A DNA stretch of 64,000 nucleotides from the NCBI RefSeq assembly GCF_019578655.1, contig NC_063260.1:18100723-18164722 (forward strand). Reading direction: 5' to 3'. The DNA is from Ricinus communis (Eukaryota; Streptophyta; Magnoliopsida; Malpighiales; Euphorbiaceae). Made by a program: the position numbers and the translations under genes. Below are positions 1 through 11,631 of this stretch, one piece after another (the stretch's first letter is position 1; every line of letters starts with the position of its first letter). Under the pieces are notes generated by a model. It did no database searches, was not told the DNA's origin, and saw only the letters and a program-made list of their open reading frames with translations.

Positions 1-508
1 ATTAATACCAAGTAATGGCTATTAGTGTGGATAGTGGTTACTAAGGCCATTTAAGAGTAAAAGTAATCCTATGTGTGTGAGTCTATTTTAGTAGTGTGTG
101 CATGGACTTGTACTCTATATAAACAAGTCCTTTTCTTTCTTTTAGAGCATGATTGAATTTGATATATGAAATTTTGTTTGAGTTTTATTGTGAGGAATTT
201 TGTCTTTAATTTCTTGCTTGAACTTTGCGACTTATCAAGCTTTATTCTAGCTTGTGGTGTCAAAATCTAAATCTTTGTTTTCTTGTTATTTATCAAACTT
301 TCTTGTTTGTGGCATAAGAGGAAATTCAAAGTCTATCTTAGTATCTTTATCCTTGTTGGTAAAGGGGTTAAGTAGCATCCATCTTCTTACTTCAATCTTT
401 GAACGATCCGAATTTGTGGATTAAATTGGTAATTTCTAGTTTTCTTCTAATTCAACTTATCATAGTATTTTTGCTATTGGGGAGTTAATTGATGAAACCT
501 ACAATTCC
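1..508 (+). mobile_element. LTR-like or leader fragment ahead of SIRE-type gag
   Basis: A TATA box (TATATAAA, 116-123) is followed by about 380 bp of T-rich sequence that reads like the R-U5 part of a plant LTR. At 509-514 lies TATCAG, which could be a decayed remnant of the initiator-Met tRNA primer site (7 of 12 positions of the usual motif), and gag-like coding sequence begins directly afterwards. The stretch does not resemble the 3' LTR at 9846-10977. It is therefore either an internal leader, an LTR from a different element, or part of a chimaera. The window edge cuts off whatever lies upstream. Confidence 0.4.
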
Positions 509-3500
509 TATCAGGATTATACTACGAAAGAATGAAAACCTCCCACTGAATAAAAGAATGGACAAGAAAGAATTCTTTCTAAAGAAGAATGGGTAGATGC
601 TCACAAGAAATAAAATCATAAAAATAAGCAAGCAATCGCTATTCTTGTGAGTTTTCTATCAAGAGAAGAATGTAGGAGAGTATGACATTGCACAATAGCA
701 CATCAAATTTGAACTACCTTGGAGAACTATTATAAAGGTACTAAATAAGTCAAATCAAGGAAGATCTAAATGTATGTCACCAAATATGAGATGTTGAAGA
801 TGAAGTCAAATGAATCCATCACTGACATGGCAAATAGGCTTCTTACCATTGTCAACATAGGAAGACTTGGCAAACATTATGAGCTTATGGATATCAACGA
901 CAAGATTATATGGAGTCTTCCTTTGGATAAATATAAAGCTAGAGTGGCTATCATTGAAGAAGCCAACAAGGACCTTGAAAAAATACCAACAGATGTTCTC
1001 ATAGATAAAATTCTCATCCATAAAATATCTCTAGTCAAGGATGAGTTTGATAGGTGTTGGGAGAAGAAGGCATAAGCACTCAAAGCTAGCACAAGAGTTG
1101 AAGAGGGAAGTGATAACCCAAGTGATGATGATGACCATAAGGGAGCTCAAAGTAAAAGTGATGATGTGACCTTAATTACAAAGCATATAAAGAGGATTCT
1201 AGAGGCTAAAGAAAAAGCAACAAGCTCTTAATTAACAAAAAGCCTTCCTCCAAGCTTAGACTAAGCAAGAATAAAACGAATGAAATTACTTGCTATGAAT
1301 ATGGAAAGCAAGAAAACATGGAAACTGGATTGTCTTAAATATCTAAATAGGAAGAAGGAAGGCAAAGAAAAGAAAAAAGAAGATTGAAGGTTACTTGGAG
1401 TAATGTGTCATGGCCGACCATGAGGATTCATGAGGTATGCTCTATTTCCCACTCTTGTGATTCATCTTCTTCTTCTTTATCTAGTCAATCTTTCGATGAT
1501 GATATATTGGGTGATAAGGATGAGCATTTACAAAACATACTATTAAAATTAAATTTCTATAAGAATAAATGCTCCAACCTAGAAAAAGAATTTGAGCTTT
1601 AAAAGAAAGAATTACTTCTCTTAAAATTTCCAATAAGGAATTAAGGAAATCATTTGAGGAAGTTTCAAATGAAAAATAATTTAAGGAGAATAACTCTTTT
1701 AAAAAGTGAAGTTGAAGAATTTTAAGAGTTTAATCTCTAAGTTTCACAAAGGAAAAGAGTCTCTTGATATACTAGTTGTATTTCAAAGACCACCCCTTGT
1801 GAGACATGGACTTGATTTAATGAAGCACCCTCATCCACATCTCCAATATCCAACACAATCACATTTGTGAATGCCACTCAACCTCCAATGGTTGAAAGAA
1901 TTCCTAAAGGAGCTTCAAAGGCCAAAGCACACACTAAACCCCCCACTCAAAAGAAGAAATAGATAGCACCGTAAGTTCCTAAGGTTAAGCCAAAAGGAGC
2001 AAAGTATGCATACATGTATAGGCAAATAAAAGTTAATAAACATGCTATTGTATATGTAAAAATATAGCATATGTATTGAGGTCTAAACCTCAAGCAAAAA
2101 TGGGCAAAGAAGACCAACTCTTATTCCTCTTTATATCCAAAGATCATTTGCCACTATTGTATATGGTTTTTCATGTAATTGCCAAATGTAAAATAAGAAA
2201 GATGCATCTTTTTATGGATGACTTTTCCAAGCTAACCTGTAAAGGTCCAACCTTGTTTGGGTATCTAAAATCAAGTGAATTGACTTTTTTTGGTAGGTGT
2301 TTCTTAAATCCACAAGCATAAATCTTTGGCATGTTGATAGTGGATGTTCAAAGCACATCGATGGGAGACAACAACCTCTTTGTAATTGTCAAAAACTATA
2401 ATGGCGGGCAAGTTACATTTGGTAATGATGCCAAGAGTAAGGTAATTGGTATTGATTGGTAAGAATGATCAAGCTTTTATTGGTGATATTTTTCTAGTAG
2501 ATGGATTAAAGTATTATTTATTGAGTGTAAGTCGACTATGTCACAAAAGTAATAATATCACTTTTCACTCCAATGAATGTTATGTCAATACCCTAGTAGA
2601 TGATAATACTTCTAGACCAGTCCAACTATTACATATTGATTTGTTGGGATCGACTAAAGTAGTTAGTTTGGGTAGAAATTCACATCCATTCGTTATTGTT
2701 GATGACTACTCTAAATTTACTTGGATAATTTCCTAGCTCATAAGAATGAAGCTTTCAATGTTTTTAAAAATTTTACAAAACATGTTCAAAATGAGGATAT
2801 TTGATTTCCTCAATTAGAAGTGATCATGGAAAAGAATTTTTAAATAATATTTTTGAACCACTTTGTGATGAAATTGGAATTTCACATAACCTTTCATCTC
2901 TAAGGACACCACAACAAAATGGAGTTAATAAAGAGAAAAAATAGAACTCTAGTGGAAATAGCTATTTTCAATGAGTATAACTTCCTTCTTACTTTTGGAC
3001 GGAAACCGTTAATACTAGTTGTTATGTTGTAAATAGAATTTTCAAAAGACTCATTTTATATAAAACATCTTATCAGCTATAGAATGGAAGAAAGCCTAAG
3101 GTCTCACATTTTAGAGTATTTAAATGCAAATACTATTTTCTAGATAACAAGGAGAATCTTGGTAAATTTGACTTCAAAACTGACATAGAAATCTTCCTAG
3201 GTTATTCCATATTAAGTAAAGCTTATAGTCTTTAATGAACGTACCTTAATAGTTGAAGAATCTGTAAATATTGTATTTAATGAATCACGTAAGCTTTATC
3301 TTGGGAAAGGTATTAGTGTGAATGATCTTGTAGACGTATTTAAAGAGCTTAAAAAGATTGAAAGAACTCACTAAGCACAAACAAGAAAGCCAATCAAGCC
3401 ATGATGCAACTCAAGAAAATTAATCTATTAAGGAATCATAAAATCTTCCTAACAAATGGAATTTCAAGAAGGATCATCCACCCACTCAAGTCATTGAAAA

Positions 3501-4760
3501 TCATTTCAAAGGGTATAAGTACTCGTTCTAGACTTTTGACAATGAATAATCTAGCATTTGTTTCTCAATTTAGGCTAAGGACCATTTATGAGGCTCTAAA
3601 TGATGAAAGTTAGGTAATTACTATGTAAGATAAACTCGACCAATTTGAGACAAAAAAGTGTAGGAACTTGTTCCTAAACCTAAAGGCCACCAATTATTAT
3701 GTGCAAATGGGTATTTAAAAATAAGTTAGATGAGCAAAGTTCCATTACAAAAAACAAAACTAGTTTGTTGCAATAGGTTACAACCAAGAGGAAGGCATTA
3801 TTTATGATAAAACCTTTAATCTGGTTGCTAGATAAGAAGCAATTAGAATTCTTTTAGCTTATCCATGTCATATAAACTTTAAATTATTTCAAAGGGATGT
3901 GAAAAGTATTTCTTTAAATGGTTTTGTTCAGGAGGAAGTGTATGTTGAACAACCTCCTGGATTTGAAAGTCATAAATTTTCAACTTATAAAAAGATACAA
4001 GCATGATACTCTCATTATGTAAATTTATATTGATAACATTGTGTTTGGTGCTACTAGTGAGTTGCTTTGTGAGGATTTTGCTAAGTGTATGACTAAAGAA
4101 TTTGAGATGAGCAATGATGGGAGAGCTCAAATTCTTTCTTGGTCTCCAAATCAAGCAAAGTAAGGATAGAATCTTCATAAACTAATCCAAGTACACAAAG
4201 GAACTTCTAAAGAAATTTGAGATGGATAGTTGCAAAGTAGCTAATAAACACCCATAAGTGTTACAATAAAATTAGACACGGATGAAAAGAGTAAAAGTGT
4301 TAACGAAAAGCTCTATAGAGATATTATCAGTTCACTTTTATACTTAACCACCGCTAGACCAGATATCATGTAGAGTGTTTATCTATGTGCTAGATTTCAA
4401 TCAAATCCGAAAGAGTCTCATTTGAATGTGGTCAAAAGAATTTCAGAATTTTTACATGGTTAATTACATGTAGGACTTTGGTATCCTAGAAATTCATCCT
4501 TTGACATTATTGGTGATCGCATTCCATTAAATATGATAATACTAGTGCTACAAACCTCTTAAGAATCATATTCAATATTCTAGAAGTAAGCATATAGATA
4601 TTAGACATCATCTTTTTAAGAGATCATGTGCAAAATGGTGATGTTGTATTGTAATTTATTGATACAACCAATAAACTTGCCTATATCTTTACAAAGCCTC
4701 TAAATGAGAAAAGAGTAAATTTTATAAAAAGAGAGTTAGGGATGACTGATGGGAGCATAT
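509..4760 (+). pseudogene. Decayed SIRE-type Ty1-copia gag-pol
   Basis: Translated pieces in shifting frames follow copia order. The UBN2-type gag block is at 590-1075 (TKYEMLKMK, NESITDM). A cysteine-poor remnant of the zinc-knuckle region is near 1290. An acidic/serine stretch lies at 1384-1602. A protease-like WHVDSGCSKHID is near 2330, and integrase pieces include VDDYSKFTW near 2700 and QQNGVN near 2910. RT pieces follow at 3690-4180, and RNase H pieces at 4560-4740 (SKHIDIRH, FTKPLNEKR). Stops and frameshifts occur every few hundred bases, so no polyprotein can be made. The gag wording and the RELGM-like end of pol point to the SIRE/Maximus lineage, which normally carries an extra ORF after pol, as seen next. 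Confidence 0.85.
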
Positions 4761-6640
4761 TAGATTAATTTCTTTTAAACACAATCATTTCTCATGTATA
4801 GAATTTTTTTTGCTAAGAATTATTGCTTGATACTCTATGCATTGTATGCTTGGATGCTCTACTTGTTAATGTGATATAGTTCTATATATTTCTATATTTC
4901 GATGAATTAAGTACAATTTTCTTGGCATTTGAATTCATATAATCCCATTATGCACTTTCATCTCAATAAAATTAAGTCTACAATCAAGAATATCTTTGCA
5001 TTAATTTAAAGGAATTTTTCACAAAAATTCAATAAGAAGTGTGCTCGTGCTTTAGAAGCATGTTCACGCTTTTTAGGTCTCCAACATGTTGAAAACTGAC
5101 CTCAAAAGTGCACTAGCGATTCTAAAGCGCAATCGCATTTCTAAAGCGTGATCACATTTCTATTTAAAAATAGTCATTGTAACACAGTTTTGAATTACGC
5201 AACCGTGCCTGACAAGCACGCTAGCGCTTTTTCTCGATAACTACCAAAATATAACTGCTGCTACAACTTTCAAAAAGCATTTTAAGTCAATTCTAGCCAT
5301 TTTTTAATGTTATTCTCCCTCTCTAAAGGTTATACAAGACACTTTTCAAAGATATTCATCACTTTTTCTCACATTTCCTTTACACATTTTATAAACACTT
5401 CTTTTTTTCACTACGATTCAAATATCTCCTTTACTTCTTTATCTACAACTCAATTGGGTCAAGAAAAACAGTTGGAAAAGGTCATATCTCCTTCCAAACT
5501 ATGTAAGAAAAGATGAAAGGCATAGATGATGAAGCTAGGATTAAATTCATGGCAATAGAGAGAAAGGAATTCTAAGCTACAAGATATTTTTATTAGGAAA
5601 TCCTTCAAAAGCTTGAAATTTTCAAGAGATGAACTCTCTTCTTCAAGATGTAAGCCTAAAACCATTTCTTCTACCTCAAGCCTTAGATTTAGGTTATGAG
5701 AACCTCACAAAAGAGTTTCTTTCCTCAATGGTAATAAACAAAAAGGGAGATGGTGATTAGTCTTGTGGGATAAAGTATGTTTAGGAAAAGACACTCTTTC
5801 TAAAGCTCAAATTTTCTCCATGTTTGGGTTTCAAGAGAGGGGTCCTATGAGCAGTACTAAAAATAGAGTTGACATGACCCTTTTTTCTTATCAATTTTAG
5901 AGACAAATCTCCACCAAAGAGACCTATACCAAAGACCTAAAATCTTTCTCTCATTGGGTAGTGTATAGGATGGTAGCCTCTAACATTCATGCAAGAGACA
6001 ATGATACTAATAAAGTTCCTTAAAAGGACATAGTGTTCTTATATATAGTGATCTATGGTAAGAGGATTCTCACATCCAAATTCTTTCTTGATCATCTTTT
6101 GCATCTTTGCAACACCTAAAAAGACGTTGTTCTTGTTTCTTTCCACATACCAAGATAGGCAAACACCTCCAACTTCTTAACCCTTTAAACAAAATCTACC
6201 TAATGCCATATATTGCTCCAATTTCCTTAGGGCTTCCCTTCTTTGAACATGCTAGGATCATTCGTTTAAGCCTTAAATGGAGATAGGTGGGGAATTCTTC
6301 CTTTGATTGGAAATATATGGATGATTAGAAGAAGAGCTAAAAGGACCATAAAACTCCTAGTGAGCCTACTCCTTCCATTCATGATGGTGAAGCTTCCCTC
6401 TCATTTGAAGCAAAAGTTCTAAAAAAGATGGAACAAACTTGGAACTATCTCCATCACTTGCATGCAGATCTTGTTGAAATCCAAAAGTTTTGCAAGCTTC
6501 CTTTATGTCATATTGAGGATTTGAAAGAGGAAGAGGAAGAGGTAAGAGCAACTACTACCCATGTTGGCTCTAGTAGTGGTTTAAAAGGCAAGAGTCCTAT
6601 GATGAAAGAAGAAGAAGAAGTCTAATTTCTCAATATTATC
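4761..6640 (+). pseudogene. SIRE envelope-like (post-pol) region, degenerate
   Basis: SIRE-lineage copia elements carry an extra ORF between pol and the 3' LTR. Here the region holds matching fragments. About 5515-5600 encodes an ARIKFMAIERKEF-type block. Near 5945-6110 a longer block reads SHWVVYRMVASNIHARDN and, after an in-frame stop, KDIVFLYIVIYGKRI. At 6428-6625 there is an acidic C-terminal-like stretch with a run of Glu. The domain is usually described as an envelope-like or plant transposon protein of unproven function. Stops (for example just before KDIVF) show it is dead. A cluster of short CpG-rich motifs lies at 5040-5230. I saw no intact signal peptide or membrane anchor. Confidence 0.55.
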
Positions 6641-6689
6641 ATTATTAAAATCTATGTTATCAAGCACAAGTGGATATTTCATGGCATTA

Positions 6690-7182
6690 GGAATTTGAAA
6701 TATTACTTATTCATCTCCTACCGTAAGAATAAGCTTACATTATGAACATTAATAATGGCCCTAGTTGTAGCAAGAAAGGGTCTACTTAAAATGAGGGACA
6801 TATCAACAGTTTCATCCATATCCATAATAACAAAATTTATAGGAAAAATAAACTTTTAAACCTTAACTAACACATCCTCTATGATACCCCTAGGGTATAC
6901 AACATATTTATCAACTAGCTGAATACTCGTGAGTATTGGTTTAGGTTCTCCTAGTCTTAGTTTCTTAAACAAATTATAAGGCATAATACTAATGCTAGCC
7001 TCTAGATTAGCCAATGCACTATCAATATTTAGATTAATAAAATGAGGAATAGCAAAACTCTCTAGGTTTTTCCGTAATCGCTTCTGAATGATCATTGAGC
7101 TCTTCTCTAACAGTTGCACCATTAACACTTTCTCAAGCTTCCTCTTATTAAAGAGGAATTCCTTTAAGAACTTTGCATACAT
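6690..7182 (-). pseudogene. Gypsy aspartic protease region, catalytic Asp lost
   Basis: The minus-strand frame at 7182-6856 matches the retroviral-type protease of Athila/gypsy polyproteins, including SISIMPYNLFKKLRLGEP and PRGIIEDVLVKV. In functional relatives the active-site block reads DLGAS; here it is NLEAS, so the catalytic aspartate and the following glycine are both substituted. The continuation at about 6850-6740 (VIMDMDE, RPFLATTRAIINV) is the linker leading to reverse transcriptase, after which homology ends. The segment is a fragment of a larger polyprotein and is not functional. Confidence 0.75.
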
Positions 7183-7439
7183 AGAAATCTACGACAAAGC
7201 TTCCATAAAAATTATGTTAATATAAAATTATTTACCAAAGTGTGTTTGTCTTTCTAAAGATGGGCTAGATAAAGTACCCTTGGTTGGTACTCCTTCATAA
7301 TAGGGGTAGGCTTTAGTGTTGCTTCTACTTTTTCTTCCACTTTAACCTTATCCATCTCGGGTTAAAATTATTGTTGTAAGGTTGTTCTGTTGCCTTGGAA
7401 CATTACCCATATAATCAACATGCTTTGTCTTAGCAGAAG

Positions 7440-8310
7440 TGTCATTTTAGCAATCTTAACTTTAATGATCACTCCCACACCGATCACATGTCATAACCTA
7501 TACTTGCCTTCCAAATGAAGATATAGTCAAGACATCCATCTTCTTACTTATGGCCTCTAACTTTGCATTTACATCCATGGGGTCTATTGCATGGATCCCA
7601 CTTCCTTTGACTTTAACCTACTCTTTAGAATTTTACCACTGATAATACATGATTGTCATATCCTTAATAAGATCCATAGCTTGTTATAGAGTCTTATTAT
7701 TTAATGAACCATATGCTGCTACATTAATAGATCATCTACTTGCGTAATTTAATCTATTAAAGAATGTCTGAATTTGCAGCCATAAGGGTAGACCATGATG
7801 TGGACAGCTCCTCAACAAATCCTTGAACTGTTCCCAACAATCACACAAAGTTTCATTCTTCTATTGAAGAAACCCTGTTATATCATCCCTCAATTTGGTC
7901 GTCTTAAAAGGTGGAAAGTATCTCTCTAAAAATTTCTCGATGAATTGATTCCAAGTGGTAAATGTCTCAATTGAAAATGGCTTCAACCACTTCCTCGGCT
8001 TATCCCTTAATGAGAATAGAAATAGCCTTAACCTAATAGCATCATTTAATACCCCATTAATCTTAAAGGTATCATCAATTTTAAGAAAATCATTCAAATG
8101 AGTATTTGGAATCTCATTCGGCAAACCGTCAAACATGAAATTATTCTGCACCATCTGAATAATATTAGGTTAATCTTAAACTTTTTTGCCGCTATATTTG
8201 ATCTAACAATACTTGAGGTGCCCCCATTTAGAGTTGGACATGCACACTCTTGCATGGTTCCCTCCCTAGGTGCAGCTGCCGTTCTTAACCAACCTTCTTC
8301 CAAATTTGGA
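7440..8310 (-). pseudogene. Gypsy (Athila-like) gag with zinc-knuckle remnant
   Basis: Minus-strand translation at 8154-7861 is a clear Retrotrans_gag domain (NNFMFDGLPNEIPNTHLNDF, DDTFKINGV, IRLRLFLFSLRDKP, FLERYFPPFKT). An overlapping frame at 8303-8094 supplies the upstream part (SSIVRSNIAAKKF), so a frameshift separates them. Further downstream near 7480 a CDRCGSDH remnant of the knuckle and near 7400 a DYMGNVPRQQNN block are present, both typical of Athila gag C-termini. Stops and shifts show the reading frame is dead. The family normally forms the virus-like particle that packages the element RNA. Confidence 0.8.
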
Positions 8311-8439
8311 TTCTCAATAATCCCCTAATTCTAATTTTGAACACCCACTACTATTTTGGCTAAAATCCATTCTCTTTCTTCTTCTTTTTTTATTTTCTTA
8401 AAGTCCTTTTTAACTCAGGGTCGTAACTGAGTAGATTCG

Positions 8440-9642
8440 TAGAACTACTTCGGGTAATGCACAAATCAACATACATGTATAAAACACGAACCACAAGCAC
8501 AAAAGGGATAATCAAATAAAAAACTGTTAAATCACTAGCTTTTGAATTATTAATAGTAACACAAATTTAGGTAACAATCTTTCTTAAGTGATTAAGCCCC
8601 TAATTCCTACGAGGAGGAAAATGAATCTCTTCACAAACCCACTCACTTAGGTCATGCACTAAGATTAAAGAACTTATATACCAAAGAATTTTATAGATCT
8701 ATCTCTAGTATCTTAATCAATTTTCAATCCTTAAGAATGACAAATTCATGAAAACAATATCTAATCAACATGCCAACTTATCAATTGAAATAAAAAAATT
8801 AAGCAATTAAGAAACGACTCAAGGAAAAGATCTAATTATATAAAATTTAAATCAATCTATATAAAACAAGTTAGGGTTCATCAACACCCAAACCAAATAA
8901 CAAAGAGATTTAGTTCCTACACATTGTAAATAAAAAAGAAGAAATAGGGAAAGAAGATCTCAAACTATTCATAGATGAAAAGGAAGAAAAATTCTCCCAC
9001 TTGAATATCCAAATCTAAAACAAAGGTAGAATTGATATTTCTTCCTTGAATAACCTTGAACAAAACCCTAAAAATTAAAAGAAATTGAATTGCCAAAGCT
9101 TTCTTTCTTTGAAAGTAATGTAAAAGTCAAAATCCTTTTAAAATAAAACCTAAAATCCTTAAAAAGTAAAAATAAAACACTTGACACGGGCATCCATCCA
9201 AGGTGTAAGCTCTCTATGGGGATGCTTCTTGCTTCCGCCCCTTTTGGTCCATGTACACGAGAAAGCATACAGCGGTGCAAGCTTCCCGTGTGGAGTCATC
9301 TTCACTTCAGCCACTTCTTACAACTCAAATGGGCAAGGCACACAATGATGTGCTCCCCATACTAGAAAAATTAGTTTTTACTTATTTATCAAATCCAATC
9401 CAATTTGTAACACAGGGGTGTAGCTTCCCGTGTCATGCCTATGGCGACACTAAACTTTGACAAATATGCTTTTTCTTTGCTCAGTTCTTAAGGTTTTTTA
9501 TTCTGTTTTACTCCTTGACATGTATTATCCTTAAAATATCTAAAAGAATTGAAAACCAAGCTTGAACGAGCAAATCAAACTCATTTGAAGGTAAAATCAA
9601 TATAACACAAGGCTCAATAGTAAGTGCTTTTAGCACTTATCA
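8440..9642 (-). repeat. LTR of the nested gypsy fragment
   Basis: About 1.2 kb of noncoding DNA lies between the gag start and the TGATAAGTGC terminus at 9642. The terminus on the minus strand is TG, and the outermost bases form a small palindrome (AAGTGCTTTTAGCACTT, 9622-9638). The inner end is uncertain: the sequence near 8440 (minus strand GAAGTAGTTCTACGAATCTA) resembles Athila LTR ends, but I could not recognise a tRNA primer site beside it. Confidence 0.5.
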
Positions 9643-9845
9643 AATATCATATTAAGGGAGAGTCAATCATGTAAGTGTACAAACTCCTTTAAGGACATCT
9701 TTCTTAACTTGTGTCCTACTTAAATTAAGGGGGAGTGCTTATTTCCACTTTTAAACTTTTTTTTATCATTCACACAATTATATTCATACTCACTCGATTT
9801 TATCTTTATAATCAATTTGATTATCAAAATCAAATAAGGGGAGAT
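9643..9845 (+). mobile_element. SIRE 3' untranslated segment with polypurine tracts
   Basis: Two purine-rich tracts are present: TTAAGGGGGAG near 9727 and AAGGGGAGA at 9836-9844. The second lies immediately against the 3' LTR start, where a polypurine tract that primes plus-strand DNA synthesis belongs. This places the segment in the plus-strand SIRE element that was split by the gypsy fragment. Confidence 0.6.
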
Positions 9846-10977
9846 TGTTGTCCTAAGAGTTAATTGATCTATATTTTGATCTTAACATCCAAATTGATGT
9901 CACTAATTAATCTTTTAATTGTTTATGTGATATTGCTTTGAAGATTCAAGGATTAGACATGTGTGCCTTGAGGTTTTCAAGATTGGTTCATGAAAACCTA
10001 TAAAGCGCGAGGACACTTTTTAACTAGTCAAGTTGACCATCCATATGTAAAGACTATCTAAATGACCTGCAATCATGTTAAGACACCTAACAGTCAAAGA
10101 AGTTTCTCTTTGAGAAGCGTGAAGGCGCTTGTAACTCAAGAAAAAGAAAAAATCTAGTAGAAGGTTCTACAACCTTAAGCACGAGCACACTTCTGACGTG
10201 ATCAAGCCATGCTCGAGGACATTTCTAAAGCACACGGGTGGTATTCACACTTTCCCAATGACCACAACGGCGCTTTCCGAGCGCGAAGGCACTTTTTAAG
10301 CAAAAAGGTACTATTTGCCAAATCGTCTAGACTCACAATTAATGAGCTATAGGCTATCTGTAATATTTCTTTAGGGGTTGGTATGAATATAAACACCCCT
10401 CATAAGAACTTAGAACATAAGTGTTGAATTCTTTATTCCCAAACTCTTACAAATTTGTTACTCAACTTTTTATGCTAAATTTTTTCTATGTGTAGTGCAT
10501 TACGTTGAACTCTTTTATTCAAGTAAACTTGTAAATAATTTTTGTGTGAGTCTAAGAATAAAACACAAGCTAAAGGGTTGTTGTGTAAATCTATGATCAA
10601 AACACAAGGAATTGGTTGTTGAGTTTCTATTAAAGCTCAAGGATTAAAGGGACTTAGTATGATATTGAACCACTAAGGGAAAAATTTTAATGTTAGCTTG
10701 TGAAAACACCAAGTTGTTAGGTGAGCTTATTAAAACCTAAGATTTTTTAATCAAGTTTGATTATAATGGAATACTCAAGTGTGATCTTAAGGAGTGGACA
10801 TATGGAGGATTGTTTCCGAACCACTATAAATTGCTTGTGTCAATCTCTCTAACTTTTCCTTTCATCTTATTTCTTGTTATGGCATTTATGATCCTTGTGC
10901 TTGTCTATTGCAATTTAATTCTGCAATTTGAAGCTACTAATTCAACCCCCTTCCCTTCTTGGTTCCAAGGGACAACA
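9846..10977 (+). repeat. 3' LTR of the SIRE-type copia element
   Basis: The segment begins TGTTGTCC at 9846 and ends GGACAACA at 10977. These are perfect 8-bp inverted termini with TG...CA ends, 1132 bp apart. A polypurine tract abuts the left end. The length and post-pol position fit SIRE/Maximus LTRs, which are about 1 kb. CpG-containing motifs built on GCGCGAGG, GCGTGAAGGCGC and GCACGAGCACAC cluster at 10000-10300, unusual in this AT-rich DNA. The bases that follow (AATTT) would be the 3' target duplication, but the 5' partner is outside the window or lost. Confidence 0.75.
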
Positions 10978-11631
10978 AATTTTTCTTTTTTCTTCTTAAG
11001 TTTTTTCTAAAATGAGTGTAAATTACATCTTTCATAAAATCAATTCAGCAACGTAATTTATAATTCAAGACTATAAGTTATAGCTATTATAGAATTTTTC
11101 TTTTAAATGTTTTTAATAGATTATTATTTATCATCTTAGATTTTGTCATCAAAATTATGCAGCTAATTAAACTTTAGTGGTTGATTATATTTTTAAGAAT
11201 ATATTTTTTATATTGTTGTTTTTTTATAATTTTTTACTAATTAACTATAAAAATCAATTAATCAAACCACTTAACTGAAAAAACAAAACTAATATAAGTA
11301 AGTTCAATAAATTTATTATACATAGCCTGATATGCTCCAATTTAAACTAATTACTAGTCATTCTAAGTATTTGTTCTTCTTTTTCAAACAGCTACCACTT
11401 TATGATGGCAGGTTGTTATCCAATTATCATTCAATCATTCATGAACTAAGTAAAATTAAAAATAATACTAGATAAACTTCAATTTGAACTAATTATAATA
11501 GTGGTTCTAATGATGTTAACAATTTTTATTTATAATTTCTACCTGATCAATGATCAAATTGAGTCAATTTAATAACAAACTAGTCCTTCCAATTCAATTA
11601 CATATTAACTTATATAATGATTACTAGGATC
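10978..11631. repeat. AT-rich host DNA with degenerate direct repeats
   Basis: No coding signal is visible. The stretch from about 11470 to 11630 (AACTTCAATTTGAACTAATT onward) recurs at about 18690-18850 on the far side of the inserted LTR unit, with an estimated 80 percent identity. A weaker unit (CCAATTTAAACTAATTACTA) is at about 11338. Before the insertion this was probably a short tandem repeat of roughly 170-200 bp. Confidence 0.55.

Larger units (their letters stand above)
6641..9642 (-). mobile_element. Truncated Athila-like Ty3-gypsy fragment nested in the SIRE element
   Basis: Read on the minus strand, the order is LTR (9642 down to about 8440), gag, zinc-knuckle region, then protease, and it breaks off at about 6641-6720 just where reverse transcriptase should begin. 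The minus-strand LTR begins TGATAAGTGCTAAAAGCACT, a start typical of Athila-group LTRs. SIRE sequence resumes on the plus side immediately after 9642. No second LTR and no target duplication were found, so either the insertion was later truncated by deletion or it is only one end of a larger element. The left junction is placed within about 60 bp. Confidence 0.75.

Noticed and set aside
3879..4178. Open frame of 99 codons on the minus strand
   Set aside because: It lies opposite the RT region of the SIRE-type pol, whose motifs read on the plus strand. It is an antisense shadow.
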